A program made the position numbers and the translations under genes. A stretch of 64,000 nucleotides of DNA from Steroidobacter gossypii (GTDB lineage Bacteria; Pseudomonadota; Gammaproteobacteria; Steroidobacterales; Steroidobacteraceae): NCBI RefSeq assembly GCF_016801985.1, contig NZ_JAEVLS010000004.1:620001-684000 (forward strand), given 5' to 3'. The notes beneath the pieces were generated by a model, which saw nothing but the letters and a program-made list of their open reading frames with translations, did not search any database and was not told the DNA's origin. This document shows, in pieces, positions 45,884-54,840 of this stretch. Numbering within the stretch: the stretch's first letter is position 1; every line of letters starts with the position of its first letter.

Positions 45884-48774
45884 GGCTTGTAGATGAGGTT
45901 GAAATAAAACGTCAGGCCTTTTTTCATTTCGGCGCGGCGCATGCTGAGAGCCTCGCCGTAGCCGAGATTCAGGTTGTCATCGAGCAGGTTCACCGCCTGC
46001 AGTTTCACGATCCACTCATCCAGTACGCGGTAGCGAACCGTGAAATCCAGTTGGCCGCGCTGCTGCGGCCCGCGATGCAGCCATGGATCGGCGCCGATAC
46101 CGTCGTAGTATTCATCGCCGTAGTTGTACGCGACACGCACCTCGCCACCGCGCGGCAGCTTGTAGAACAGCGCACCGTTGGCCAACCAGTCCCTCTGGAA
46201 CAACAGACGATCGACGTGCAGCGTCACGTCGTTCACCACGTAATCCATCTCGCCCCACATGCGCGACACGTTGACGGAGGCGCCAAGCTTGCCGGCCAGA
46301 AAGCCAGGCAATCCCGGGATTTGATTTTCGATGTATTGAAACTCGATGCCGCGCAGCCTGGATTCGTTGGCGTTCATCGGCGTGCTGACGGTGTACGGCA
46401 CGCCGCCGACCAGCTGCTCCTGTTTCAACGCGTAGATATCGTCCTTGATGTTCTTGACGAAGCCGCCGAGGCTGAGCAGACCGCTGCCGCCGTCCAGGTA
46501 ATACTCCAGCGCCAGGTCGACGTTGTCGGCGCGACGCGGCTCGAGATTCGGATTGCCGCGACTGATGCTGAAGGTGGTGTCGTTGCGCGTTTCGGCCCTG
46601 GCCAGATCTTCCGGCGCGGGACGACCCAAGGTGCGGCTATAACCCGCCTTCAATCGCAGCCGGTCGCTCAAGTCGTGCAGCACGTTCAGCGACGGCAGCA
46701 GGTACGAGTAGTCGCCCGAGTAGTGTTGGAAGGCGTTCTGAAACACGCCGCCCACGCTGAAAGGCACATCGGCACTGTAGTCCGCCAGGTCCGCACGCAG
46801 GCCGGCGATCACGCGCGTGCTCTGCGTCGCGTAGGTGCCCGAGATGTAACCATACGAAACGGTCTCGTCGTATGAATAATCCTGGCTCAGCGAGTTCGCC
46901 GCCGAAGTCGCGGCATTCACCGCCAGGTTGGGCCGGACGCTGGCGTTGTAAGCGTCGTAGTCGATCCACAGCACCGGGTAGTTCCACATCCAGGGCGTGT
47001 AGTTCGGATCGTAGGCCGCCAGCGCCAGCGACGATCTGTCGGATGTGAACGTCGTGTCGGTGAGGTCGCGCTGCATGTCGAAGCTGCGCAGCCCCAGACC
47101 GGCTTTGAGTCCCCAGCCGAGGCTGTCCGCATCGAAGTTCAGGGAGTAGTCGAGGCGGGCTTCCGCCGCTTCGCCCTGGGCGGAGGTGGTCACGTCCGTG
47201 GCGCTCAACAGAGAATAGTTGCTCGCCACCAGCATGGACTGCGGGTCCGACAGCGTGAACGAGACCGAGTCGCCCGACGTGTCGTAGCTCACATACGAAT
47301 CGGTCGGCCGGTACTGGTAGATGACCTCGTTCTCGGGGTTGTCGAACGTGTTGTCGTTATAGCCGGCGCGAAACTCCAGCCGCGACTGGTTAGCAAACTC
47401 GTAGCGCGTCTTGAAGATGGCGCCGCGGCTTTCGGTATCGAAACGGTCGTAGGCGAAGGTGGTGCGCACATCGGGGATGCGCAAGGTGCCTGTGGTCTGC
47501 GTCTGGTCGGTGATCCCGGTGAATGCACGCAACGTTGGCGCATTGGTCGTCTGGTCCTCGCGCTGCCGATAGTCATAGAGCATCAGCGAGCTGTACCAGG
47601 AGGAAGACGGCGAGAACTCGAGCAGCATCGAGCCACCATAGTTCTCCACGAAACTGGTGAAGTCGTAGCTGACGAACGCAGTCGGCGCCGGATCGTAGCC
47701 GTTGTAATCCGGACTGATCGGCGTGGTGGTGGCGCCGGTCGCGGTGTAATAAGCGCGCCCGTTCGGATTGCGCTTGGTTTCGTCGTAGCTGCGCTGCTGG
47801 TAAACACTGCTGAGCACGACACCGAACTGTCGGTCCGAGCCGAAGCGCTGCGACCACAGCTGCTTGATCCCGCCGCCCCAGGGCGAGTCCCGATAGCCGC
47901 CCGGGCTGTTGCCGCCCGGCACATCGTTATACGTCGCGTAGCTGGCGAATGTATCGACGAAGAACTTCTCGCCGCCTTCGAAGGCGCTGTAAGGGACGAT
48001 ATTGATGATGCCGCCGATCGCACCGGAGTCCAGATCGGCCGTGAATGTTTTGAAAACCTCGGTGGTGCGCGCCGCCTGGCTCGGAATCAGCGCCAGGTCG
48101 ACGCGGCGCTGACCGGCGCCTTGATTGGCGACCGAGATCATGCCGATGCCGTCGACAGACACATAGTTGAGATCGGGCGTGATGCCGCGCACCGCCACGT
48201 ACTGACTTTCCTGCTCGCCGTACAGCACCTGCATGGTGCTCACGCCGGAAACACGGCTCAGCGCGTCGGCAAGCGATTTATCGGCGAGATCGCCGGTGTC
48301 GTCCTGCGTGAGTGTGTCGACGATGGTCAACGAGCGGCGTCGGTTGGCGACCGCCTCCTGATTCTGGAAAGCGGTGCCGGTGACCACGACTTCTTCGACG
48401 CCGCTCGCCGCAGCGACCGACGTAGGTGAATCGGTGGCGAGCGCCAAGCGCATCGATTCCTTCCGACGCACGATCAGTGCACGCGAGGACGTTGTCACGA
48501 CTTCCAGCGGCGTGCCGGCGATCAACGCCTGCACGGCCTGCAACGCACTCATCTCGCCCTGCAACGCTGGCGCCTGCTGCCCGGCCACGTCCGCGGGACT
48601 GAACAGAATGTCCACGCCGCTCTGCTGAGCCACGACATTCAACGCCGCATCGAGCGACTGTGTCGCCATCGAAATGGTCACCGCTTCCGACTGCGCCTGC
48701 GCCGGACTCGCAAGCGCCAGCGCGATGCTTGCAACGAGGGCCGACAGGCCGGCGCGACTGTGAGACAACTGCAT
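45880..48774 (-). CDS. TonB-dependent transducer receptor, circuit C
   Basis: A 964-residue receptor. Signal peptide (LVASIALALASPAQAQ), an STN domain at about 30-105 (QSLDAALNVVAQQSGVDILF), TonB box VEEVVVTGTAFQNQ near 126-139, a plug (KSLADALSRVSGVSTMQVLY; IPSQAARTTEVFKTFTADLD) and a barrel ending KKGLTFYFNLIYKP. The plug lacks the usual I-R-G glycine motif context but keeps VAVRGITPDLNYVSVDG. As the STN receptor of the third FecI/FecR set it should report substrate binding. It overlaps phoD by four bases, so its substrate may be an organic phosphate compound (inference). Confidence 0.92.
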   Translation of the reverse strand: MQLSHSRAGLSALVASIALALASPAQAQSEAVTISMATQSLDAALNVVAQQSGVDILFSPADVAGQQAPALQGEMSALQAVQALIAGTPLEVVTTSSRALIVRRKESMRLALATDSPTSVAAASGVEEVVVTGTAFQNQEAVANRRRSLTIVDTLTQDDTGDLADKSLADALSRVSGVSTMQVLYGEQESQYVAVRGITPDLNYVSVDGIGMISVANQGAGQRRVDLALIPSQAARTTEVFKTFTADLDSGAIGGIINIVPYSAFEGGEKFFVDTFASYATYNDVPGGNSPGGYRDSPWGGGIKQLWSQRFGSDRQFGVVLSSVYQQRSYDETKRNPNGRAYYTATGATTTPISPDYNGYDPAPTAFVSYDFTSFVENYGGSMLLEFSPSSSWYSSLMLYDYRQREDQTTNAPTLRAFTGITDQTQTTGTLRIPDVRTTFAYDRFDTESRGAIFKTRYEFANQSRLEFRAGYNDNTFDNPENEVIYQYRPTDSYVSYDTSGDSVSFTLSDPQSMLVASNYSLLSATDVTTSAQGEAAEARLDYSLNFDADSLGWGLKAGLGLRSFDMQRDLTDTTFTSDRSSLALAAYDPNYTPWMWNYPVLWIDYDAYNASVRPNLAVNAATSAANSLSQDYSYDETVSYGYISGTYATQSTRVIAGLRADLADYSADVPFSVGGVFQNAFQHYSGDYSYLLPSLNVLHDLSDRLRLKAGYSRTLGRPAPEDLARAETRNDTTFSISRGNPNLEPRRADNVDLALEYYLDGGSGLLSLGGFVKNIKDDIYALKQEQLVGGVPYTVSTPMNANESRLRGIEFQYIENQIPGLPGFLAGKLGASVNVSRMWGEMDYVVNDVTLHVDRLLFQRDWLANGALFYKLPRGGEVRVAYNYGDEYYDGIGADPWLHRGPQQRGQLDFTVRYRVLDEWIVKLQAVNLLDDNLNLGYGEALSMRRAEMKKGLTFYFNLIYKP

Positions 48775-48857
48775 GATGTTCCGAAGATGGCGGCCGTACC
48801 GGCCGGACTCGCAATCGACGCCGCCGGGCGCGATTTCCTCAGAACTTTTTCATGAAT

Positions 48858-48871
48858 GTTTTGTGACGGGC
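48858..48871 (-). promoter_or_regulatory. Circuit C promoter element of the receptor
   Basis: GCCCGTCACAAAAC on the minus strand, between the fecR stop (48880) and the receptor start. The region before the circuit C sigma gene has GCCCGTCACGAAAC (50389-50402). The 13 of 14 identical bases suggest a shared -35 element; the -10 boxes are less clear. Confidence 0.5.
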
Positions 48872-48879
48872 GATGCGGG

Positions 48880-49827
48880 TTAGCGACCTGCCATCGACAG
48901 GCGCAACGTATCCGGCTGCGCCACCACGGAAACGGGCAGCATCGCCCGCAGCGCATCGGCGAAGGCCGCATTGTCCCCCACGCGAAACGTCCCGCTGATC
49001 CGCAGTTCAGCGATGGCGTCGTCCTCGAGCGTGAGCCGCTGGCGATCGTAGCGATTCATGATCTCCACCGCGTCCGCCACGCTGTCATCGTTGAAAATCG
49101 CTCGGCCGCCCTGCCATGCCATGAGGCGTTCGAGCGCTGGAGCGGCAACGGGAAGCAGCGTGGTGGAGGATTCCTCGAACACATGGCCGCTGGTCAGCAT
49201 GCTCACGGAGGAGCCCGCACCATCGAGTGCGGCGGAGCCGGACAACATCAGAATGCGGGCCGACTCCCCCTTTCGTGTCTCGATCTCAAACGCGCCGCGA
49301 TCGACACGCAGCTTGCAGCCGCCGGCGCGAACCACGAGTGAGCCGGAACTCCGCGAGCTCAGATCGAAGTGTGCGCGACCGCGTTCGAGCGTGGCCTCGC
49401 AGCCTGAATCGCGATTGCGTACGCGCAGCCGTGAATCCGCATCGAGCACCACCTTCGACCGATCGGCGAGCACGATCGTCCGCCGCTCACCGATATCGGT
49501 GCGGTAAATCTCAGCCCCAGCCGTCAGCGTGACCAAGCCACCCGCCGCAGCAGTCAGCGCCGCGCCGCCGCCGAGCAGAACGCCTCTACGGCTCAACCGC
49601 TCCGGTTGCGCAGAGTGGTCGAAACGTCGCGCACCGACCAGGTCCCACACGGCGGTCAGCTCTTCGAAAGCCCAAGCGTGCCTGTCGTCCGTCCGCAGCC
49701 ACTTTCGGAACTCCGCCCGCGTGCGCTCGTCGCAAGTATCCGCATGCAATCGCGCCAGCCATTCAGCCGCTTCACGCTCGATTCGAGCTCGCGCCACACG
49801 CGCCAGGATGTTTCTAAACATCTTCAC
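48880..49827 (-). CDS. FecR-like anti-sigma/transducer, circuit C
   Basis: A 315-residue FecR-family protein. It starts with GTG overlapping the sigma stop (GTGA at 49824-49827). The cytoplasmic part has EREAAEWLARLHADTCDERT and FRKWLRTDDRHAWAFEELTA. The membrane segment RLSRRGVLLGGGAALTAAAG near 78-97 looks like a Tat signal-anchor rather than an ordinary helix, which differs from circuits A and B. The FecR domain (GERRTIVLADRSKVVLDADS) and the C-terminal STN-like part (AIFNDDSVADAVEIMNRYD) follow. It regulates the sigma factor at 49824. Confidence 0.92.
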   Translation of the reverse strand: MKMFRNILARVARARIEREAAEWLARLHADTCDERTRAEFRKWLRTDDRHAWAFEELTAVWDLVGARRFDHSAQPERLSRRGVLLGGGAALTAAAGGLVTLTAGAEIYRTDIGERRTIVLADRSKVVLDADSRLRVRNRDSGCEATLERGRAHFDLSSRSSGSLVVRAGGCKLRVDRGAFEIETRKGESARILMLSGSAALDGAGSSVSMLTSGHVFEESSTTLLPVAAPALERLMAWQGGRAIFNDDSVADAVEIMNRYDRQRLTLEDDAIAELRISGTFRVGDNAAFADALRAMLPVSVVAQPDTLRLSMAGR

Positions 49828-50315
49828 AGCGCCTTGCTCGCACGCAACAGGCCCAACGCCGCCTTGGCGACATGCTTTTCGACAGCGCTTTCACTGATGC
49901 CCAGGCGCTCGGCGATCTCGCGATAACGCAAACCGTCCAGCCGATGCATGAGCAAGATCTGCCGCGTGCGGGGCTGGAGACGGGATAGCGTGGCATGCAC
50001 GGCATTCAGGCGCTGCCGAAGATCGAGCATCTCCTCGGGCGTGGGGCTGGCGTCCGCGATCGCGCTCAAATCCTCGTCCGTGCTGACATTCCTGCGGCGC
50101 TGACGCCGATGATCGTCGCGCGCCCGATTCACGGCGATGCGCACCATGAGAGCCTCGAAATTGCGGATTGGCGAGCCGTGCTCCGACAGTCGCACATACG
50201 CGTCATTCAAGTAGTCGCTGGCGTCCTGAGGACGCCCGGACAACGCTGCAATTTGCCGCCGCAACCGGCCCCAGATGGCGCGGTCTTTATCAACGTCCGG
50301 CTTCTCCGAAAACAT
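49824..50315 (-). CDS. FecI-like ECF sigma factor, circuit C
   Basis: A 163-residue ECF sigma factor when read from MFSEKPDVDKDRAIWGRLRR at 50315; a frame from 50366 adds 17 residues but starts close to the expected transcription start. Region 2 reads DASDYLNDAYVRLSEHGSPI with reduced acidity compared with circuits A and B, and region 4 reads LRYREIAERLGISESAVEKH. The promoter element upstream is shared with the receptor of this circuit, so autoregulation is inferred. Confidence 0.9.
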   Translation of the reverse strand: MFSEKPDVDKDRAIWGRLRRQIAALSGRPQDASDYLNDAYVRLSEHGSPIRNFEALMVRIAVNRARDDHRRQRRRNVSTDEDLSAIADASPTPEEMLDLRQRLNAVHATLSRLQPRTRQILLMHRLDGLRYREIAERLGISESAVEKHVAKAALGLLRASKAL

Positions 50316-50388
50316 CGCCAACCCCAGTGTCGCCGCCGGAACAGCAGCCGCTTTTGCGGGGCGCAAAGAGTAAGCCAGCGATTTGACG

Positions 50389-50402
50389 GTTTCGTGACGG
50401 GC
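50389..50402 (-). promoter_or_regulatory. Circuit C promoter element of the sigma gene
   Basis: GCCCGTCACGAAAC on the minus strand. It differs by one base from the element before the receptor of the same circuit (48858-48871). Transcription would start near 50362, which favours the internal start at 50315 for the sigma protein. Confidence 0.5.
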
Positions 50403-50503
50403 GTGCGTCCACCGCGGAACAAAAGCGGCGCGGCCGCATTGAGGCGGTAAGCGCCGCTAGCTCGACCAGAGCCCCGATCCGCCTGCCTTCTGGACGGTGC
50501 GCA

Positions 50504-51598
50504 ATGACGACGGCCGATGCCCTCCATTTGTTTCTTGGCCACAGCGCGAGCGGACAAGCGATTCGCCGTGTCGACTGGGCCGCCACGCCGCTCGGTCCGA
50601 TCAACAGTTGGTCGAACTCGCTGCGCACCATGGTGGGCGCGGTGCTCGACTCCGCCTTTCCGCAGTGCCTGGTGTGGGGTCCACGGTACACCCTGATTCA
50701 CAACGACGCGTTTCTTCCCATCCTCGGCAAGAAGGCTCCGGCCATCGGCCGATCGTTCGATGAAGTCTGGGCGGAGGCGTGGCACGTCATCGGCTCGCTG
50801 GTGGAGCGCGCCTATGCCGGGGAGCCGACGTTCGTCGAGGATCACGAACTGATCATCGAGCGCGTTGGCAAGCCCGAGCAGGTCTATTTCACGTTCTGCT
50901 ACAGCCCGATTCGCGACGATGACGGACGCATCGCCGGCATGCTCGACACCGTGGTGGAAACGACCGAGAAAATGCGAGCTCAACAACAAGCCCGCCTGGT
51001 CAACGCCGAGCTGGCGCATCGGATGCAAAACACCCTGGCCGTGGTCGGCTCCATCGCCGATCAAACATTCCGCTGCTCGGTGTCGCTCGAAGAAGCTCGC
51101 ACCACCTTCTCACGGCGGATGAAAGCGCTGGGCCAGGCCCAACAGGTGTTGACGCAGTCGGACTGGAGGAGCGCTCCAATGGCGGCCATCATCGAGGGCG
51201 CGCTCACTCCGCACAGCACGGCGCCGGGCGAAATCTGCGCTCAGGGGCCGCCGGTGGAGCTGTCGGCGCGCCAGGCGCTGTCGCTGAGCATGGCCATCCA
51301 TGAGCTGGCCACCAATTCGATGAAGTACGGCGCGCTGTCGGTGGCCGGCGGCGAGGTGACCGTGCGCTGGGGACTCGAGCCCATCGAGGGCGACGAATGT
51401 CTGCACCTGACCTGGACCGAATCGGGCGGGCCGAAGGTGACGCCGCCGGCACGCCGTGGCTTCGGTTCACTACTGATTCAACAGGTTCTAGCCACCGACT
51501 TCGGCGGCAAAGTGATCTTGAGCTACCCGCCCGAAGGACTGCGCTTCGAGCTGCAAACCAGGCTGAGCAATCTCAACCCGGAGCGGGTTGCGCGTTGA
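50504..51598 (+). CDS. PAS-type sensor histidine kinase, HWE/HisKA_2 family
   Basis: A 364-residue soluble sensor kinase. An N-terminal PAS-like domain spans about 15-155 (WSNSLRTMVGAVLDSAFPQC; FCYSPIRDDDGRIAGMLDTV), a pattern common in light or redox sensors. The phosphoacceptor region is ELAHRMQNTLAVVGSIAD near 169-186, and the ATPase part has SMAIHELATNSMKYGALS and HLTWTESGGP, the HWE/HisKA_2 hallmarks. No transmembrane helix is seen. No response regulator gene lies next to it, so it is an orphan; such kinases often feed the general stress response. The following genes are small membrane proteins. Confidence 0.9.
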   Translation: MTTADALHLFLGHSASGQAIRRVDWAATPLGPINSWSNSLRTMVGAVLDSAFPQCLVWGPRYTLIHNDAFLPILGKKAPAIGRSFDEVWAEAWHVIGSLVERAYAGEPTFVEDHELIIERVGKPEQVYFTFCYSPIRDDDGRIAGMLDTVVETTEKMRAQQQARLVNAELAHRMQNTLAVVGSIADQTFRCSVSLEEARTTFSRRMKALGQAQQVLTQSDWRSAPMAAIIEGALTPHSTAPGEICAQGPPVELSARQALSLSMAIHELATNSMKYGALSVAGGEVTVRWGLEPIEGDECLHLTWTESGGPKVTPPARRGFGSLLIQQVLATDFGGKVILSYPPEGLRFELQTRLSNLNPERVAR

Positions 51599-51676
51599 GC
51601 GTGCAGGAACAATCCCGGTCGCTGCAGCATTCACAGTGATTGACGTCACTGACGCCCGGCGTTGCCCGGGACACTC

Positions 51677-52174
51677 ATGCGACAACCAGGCAGCAGCGCC
51701 GAAGCCCAACTCGGATTGCCAGAATATCGGGGCCATACCACGGCCGAGAAGTTTGCGTTTGCATTGCTGGTTGTGTTCATTCTCGCCGCCATCGCCGGTG
51801 TGTTTGGCGATGGTCCTCTGAGCCAGTCGACGGCCGCGAGCGGCGACGGGCAGATGCGCGTCGAGTATCAACGTTTCTGTCGGCGCCACGCTCAACAACT
51901 GCTGGATATCACAGTGCCCACGCAGGCCGGCGCGAACAGTGTCGAGCTGCGTGTGAACGCCGAGTATCTGCGCCGCGTGCAGATTACCGAGATCTTTCCG
52001 CAGCCGTTGCAATCCACTGTTCACCAAACCGGCCTGCTGCGTTTCGCGACCGACGGCTCCGGCGGAACCCTGCAGATCCGTATGCATCTCGAGGCGCAAC
52101 ATGCCGGGTCACAGCAGGCGCGTTTGAGCGCGGGCACGCAGACCGTCGACTTCAAACAGTTCGCTTATCCGTAA
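51677..52174 (+). CDS. Small membrane-anchored protein of unknown function
   Basis: A 165-residue protein with one transmembrane helix near residues 27-45 ([19 protein letters not shown]) and a C-terminal extracytoplasmic beta-rich domain ([40 protein letters not shown]). No family is recognised. It is followed 17 bases later by a DUF421 membrane protein, and the two probably form an operon that couples a periplasmic domain to the membrane protein. The ATG at 51677 is the most plausible start. Confidence 0.7.
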   Translation: MRQPGSSAEAQLGLPEYRGHTTAEKFAFALLVVFILAAIAGVFGDGPLSQSTAASGDGQMRVEYQRFCRRHAQQLLDITVPTQAGANSVELRVNAEYLRRVQITEIFPQPLQSTVHQTGLLRFATDGSGGTLQIRMHLEAQHAGSQQARLSAGTQTVDFKQFAYP

Positions 52175-52191
52175 CTCGGGAGGGCCGCACC

Positions 52192-52653
52192 ATGGACTCC
52201 GTGCTTCGCGCCGCCGCCGTTTATTTGATCCTGCTGATCATCTTGCGCATCGCGGGCAAGCGCACGCTGGCGCAGGTCACCGTGTTCGATTTCATTCTGC
52301 TGCTGATCATCGGCGAGGCCACTCAACAGGCGCTGCTGGGCGAGGACTTTTCCATCATCAACGCGGCCATCGTGATCGGCACGCTGGTGCTGCTCGACAT
52401 CGGGCTGTCGGTGCTCAAGCAACGTTCCGAGGCGCTGGACCGCGTCATCGACGACAGCCCGGTCGTGATCGTCGATCACGGCAAGCTGTTGCGCGATCGC
52501 ATGGATCGCTCGCGCATCGACGAGCAGGAGATCCTGGTCGCGGCGCGCGAGCTGCACGGGCTGGAACGCCTGGAGCAGATCAAGTTCGCGGTGCTGGAGC
52601 GAAGCGGCGGCATCTCCATCGTGCCCGCCGAATCGTCCGGAAAGGATTCCTGA
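52192..52653 (+). CDS. DUF421 (YetF-like) membrane protein
   Basis: A 153-residue protein starting [20 protein letters not shown], with the DUF421 signature [20 protein letters not shown] then [11 protein letters not shown]. Two to three transmembrane helices are followed by a cytoplasmic small domain ([27 protein letters not shown]). The molecular role of this family is poorly known; Bacillus YetF relatives affect membrane or spore processes. A ribosome-binding GGGAGGG lies just upstream. It follows the single-helix protein gene by 17 bases. Confidence 0.88.
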   Translation: MDSVLRAAAVYLILLIILRIAGKRTLAQVTVFDFILLLIIGEATQQALLGEDFSIINAAIVIGTLVLLDIGLSVLKQRSEALDRVIDDSPVVIVDHGKLLRDRMDRSRIDEQEILVAARELHGLERLEQIKFAVLERSGGISIVPAESSGKDS

Positions 52654-52718
52654 GGCGCGCTGGAACGTAACGCCGCGTCGGGTGTTTGCTCTACATCCAG
52701 TGCTATCGGACCCTCCAG

Positions 52719-53846
52719 ATGCCCAGACGGAACGCGAAGAACTCCGACGACACGCCGTCATCGCTGCTGGCGCACGGCGGCAAAGTGCTGAGCCTGGTCG
52801 TCGTTGACGCCTACAATGCCGAGATGCGCAGCCCCGAAGGGTTCCTCGGCGATCGCGCCAGCCGCCGTGCATTTCAAGCGATCCTGGACGACTGGCGCGA
52901 TCGCGTCAGCCGCGCTGGCGACGATCCGCTCGGCGAACTGCCCAGCGAGGAGATGAGCAAGAAACAGCTCGACAAAATGCTCGCCCAGGGCGATGCGGAA
53001 GCCGCGGGCGTGATCCATGGCGCCATCGAAGAGTTCGCACAGGAGTTCGCGCAAGTCATCCGGCGTTTCTTGAAATTGAAGGGCTGGCAGAACACCGAAG
53101 CACTGGTGGTCGGCGGCGGGCTGCGTCAGAGCCGCATCGGCGAGCTGGCGATCGGGCGGACGGCGGTATTGTTGAAAGCGGACGGCGTCGATCTGGACAT
53201 CAAGCCGATTCATCACCACGCCGATCACGCCGGATTGATCGGCTGCATACAGCTGGTGCCCTCCTGGATCCTTTCCGGCCACGACAGCATCCTGGCCGTG
53301 GACATCGGCGGCAGCAACATTCGCGCCGGCATCGTCGAGCTGCGTCGCAAGAGGGCTGCGGATTTCTCTCAAGCCGCCGTGGGTCATTTCGAGCTGTGGC
53401 GACACAGCGAGGATCAACCCGATCGCGAAGACGCGGTGGAGCGGCTCATTCAGATGCTCAACAGCCTGATCCGTCGCGCCACCAAAGACGGCGCCAACCT
53501 CGCTCCGTTCATCGGCATCGGCTGCCCTGGCGTCATTCGCTCCGACGGCTCCATCGAGCGCGGTGGCCAGAACCTGCCCGGCGACTGGGAGCAAAAGAGT
53601 TTCAATCTCCCCGAGAAGTTGCGCGCCGCCATCCCTAAGATCGGCGATCACGAGACAGTCATCGTCATGCATAACGACGCTGTCGTGCAGGGCCTGAGCG
53701 AGGCGCCGAGCATGCGCGACTACGAGCACTGGGGCGTGCTGACGATCGGCACCGGATTGGGCAATGCCCGCTTCACCAATCGCAGCGACGAGGACGACAA
53801 GGACGAAGAGGAAGAAGAGACGGACGACTCCGACGACGAGGAATAG
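52719..53846 (+). CDS. ROK-family protein with circularly permuted motif order
   Basis: A 375-residue protein. The motifs of the ROK sugar-kinase/regulator family are all present but in a changed order. The usual C-terminal part comes first: a helical stretch with LAQGDAEAAGVIHGAIEEFA near 88-107, LVVGGGL at 129-135 and ADHAGLIGC at 168-176. The usual N-terminal part follows: AVDIGGSNIRAG at 193-204 (phosphate 1), IGCPGVI at 267-273, NLPGDW at 285-290, HNDAVVQGLSE at 318-328 and IGTGLGNA at 343-350 (phosphate 2). The zinc-finger region is missing, and the protein ends in an acidic tail rich in D and E. The catalytic aspartate of HND is kept. The substrate is unknown. Confidence 0.85.
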   Translation: MPRRNAKNSDDTPSSLLAHGGKVLSLVVVDAYNAEMRSPEGFLGDRASRRAFQAILDDWRDRVSRAGDDPLGELPSEEMSKKQLDKMLAQGDAEAAGVIHGAIEEFAQEFAQVIRRFLKLKGWQNTEALVVGGGLRQSRIGELAIGRTAVLLKADGVDLDIKPIHHHADHAGLIGCIQLVPSWILSGHDSILAVDIGGSNIRAGIVELRRKRAADFSQAAVGHFELWRHSEDQPDREDAVERLIQMLNSLIRRATKDGANLAPFIGIGCPGVIRSDGSIERGGQNLPGDWEQKSFNLPEKLRAAIPKIGDHETVIVMHNDAVVQGLSEAPSMRDYEHWGVLTIGTGLGNARFTNRSDEDDKDEEEEETDDSDDEE

Positions 53847-53878
53847 CCTCGTCACTGCGCTCTTTCGGCGCGCTCGCC

Positions 53879-54301
53879 CTACCCTGGCACGCTCAGCTTG
53901 TTTGTTTGCTCTTTGCGCCCGAACGACAACGCCAACAGCGCTCCCACCACGCCCGCCACATACGGCAACGTCGCCTGGCTCGCAGCGATCCCGCTGCTCC
54001 AGTTCACATAAGCTTCGATCTGATAGAAGTTCAGTAACAAAAGCATGATGTACGCCGCCAGGAACGCGCCAAACCACCGACCTTTCCGAAACGGCCCAAA
54101 CAACCCGACCAACGCGAGCATCACGCCAAAACGTGGTAAACACAGAATGAGAAGCTGCATGGCAACCGCCCACTGGGAAGAAACCACCACGAGCTCAAAC
54201 ATAATCTGTGGCAAAAGGAACAACTCTGCCGCCACAGCTGCCGCTGTCAGCAACAGCAACCGTCGTCGTTCAGTGTCTCCGTTGCCCACGATGATCTCCA
54301 T
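53879..54301 (-). CDS. Small integral membrane protein of unknown function
   Basis: A 140-residue protein beginning MEIIVGNGDTERRRLLLLTA, with four hydrophobic segments (TAAAVAAELFLLPQIMFELV; VAMQLLILCLPRFGVMLALV; FLAAYIMLLLLNFY; YVAGVVGALLALSFG). No family is recognised. It is convergent with the ROK-like gene, 32 bases away, and no functional context is evident. The ATG at 54301 is preferred to an in-frame upstream start because the hydrophobic architecture begins right after it. The gene may be a membrane sensor accessory or an unneeded remnant; this is not known. Confidence 0.65.
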   Translation of the reverse strand: MEIIVGNGDTERRRLLLLTAAAVAAELFLLPQIMFELVVVSSQWAVAMQLLILCLPRFGVMLALVGLFGPFRKGRWFGAFLAAYIMLLLLNFYQIEAYVNWSSGIAASQATLPYVAGVVGALLALSFGRKEQTNKLSVPG

Positions 54302-54840
54302 ATCCGCCAAACGACCTTCCTTTCTAGGCGGGCCCAACGAACTTCACCCAGAATATTTGGTCGGGCGATCTTCGGGTCGGGCGCCCCGCCCAACTTTCGC
54401 CCATCACCGCTTGGGTCGAACCTCCCGTCTTCGGGGCGAAGTCCAAGCTTTGGAACGCTTCGAAGTGAGCACGGACCGCGCTGGTGGGCATGACCATACT
54501 AACCAACGCTGATAGATACTCAAGCAGTGACCGGCACTCATGGAGTCCGCGGCTGGAAAGCGTGGCATAGCGCGCGCTCAGCGCTGCACGGTCGCTGCCG
54601 CGTCGATCACCTCGGTCACGAAGCGCCCACGATGCACTTCAACCCGGACTTGCGTACCGATCGGGCAGCCGTCTGATCGGCGCAATATCGCCTGTAAATG
54701 CCAGAACGGCATCGACAAGGGTCGTACACACTCCGACGGCGAGCGCGGATCTCAGAATTGCTCGCATCGAAGCGCTGGAGCAGCGCAGCTTGCGCTGACG
54801 GCCGTACATCCTGGCAAGGAAGCTCACTCAAGGAGGAGGA
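54302..54840. other. 539-base region without a gene, including a structured palindrome
   Basis: No convincing coding frame is seen. A nested inverted repeat lies at 54409-54448: outer arms GCTTGG and CCAAGC, inner TCG and CGA, innermost CCCG and CGGG around TCTT. Left of it, GC-rich short repeats of GTCGGGCG type occur (about 54360-54390). The segment just before 54841 supplies the ribosome-binding AGGAGGAGG of the ORF6N gene. The palindrome could be a repetitive extragenic element or a small structured RNA; copy number elsewhere in the genome is not visible from here. Confidence 0.5.

Noticed and set aside
52758-54173. 471-codon minus-strand frame opposite the ROK-like gene
   Set aside because: ROK motifs on the plus strand are unmistakable; the opposite frame looks like a shadow.
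54340-54480. Possible tRNA or structured RNA with GGGTCGAACC-like segment
   Set aside because: The cloverleaf arms of a tRNA could not be built; only a nested palindrome remains.
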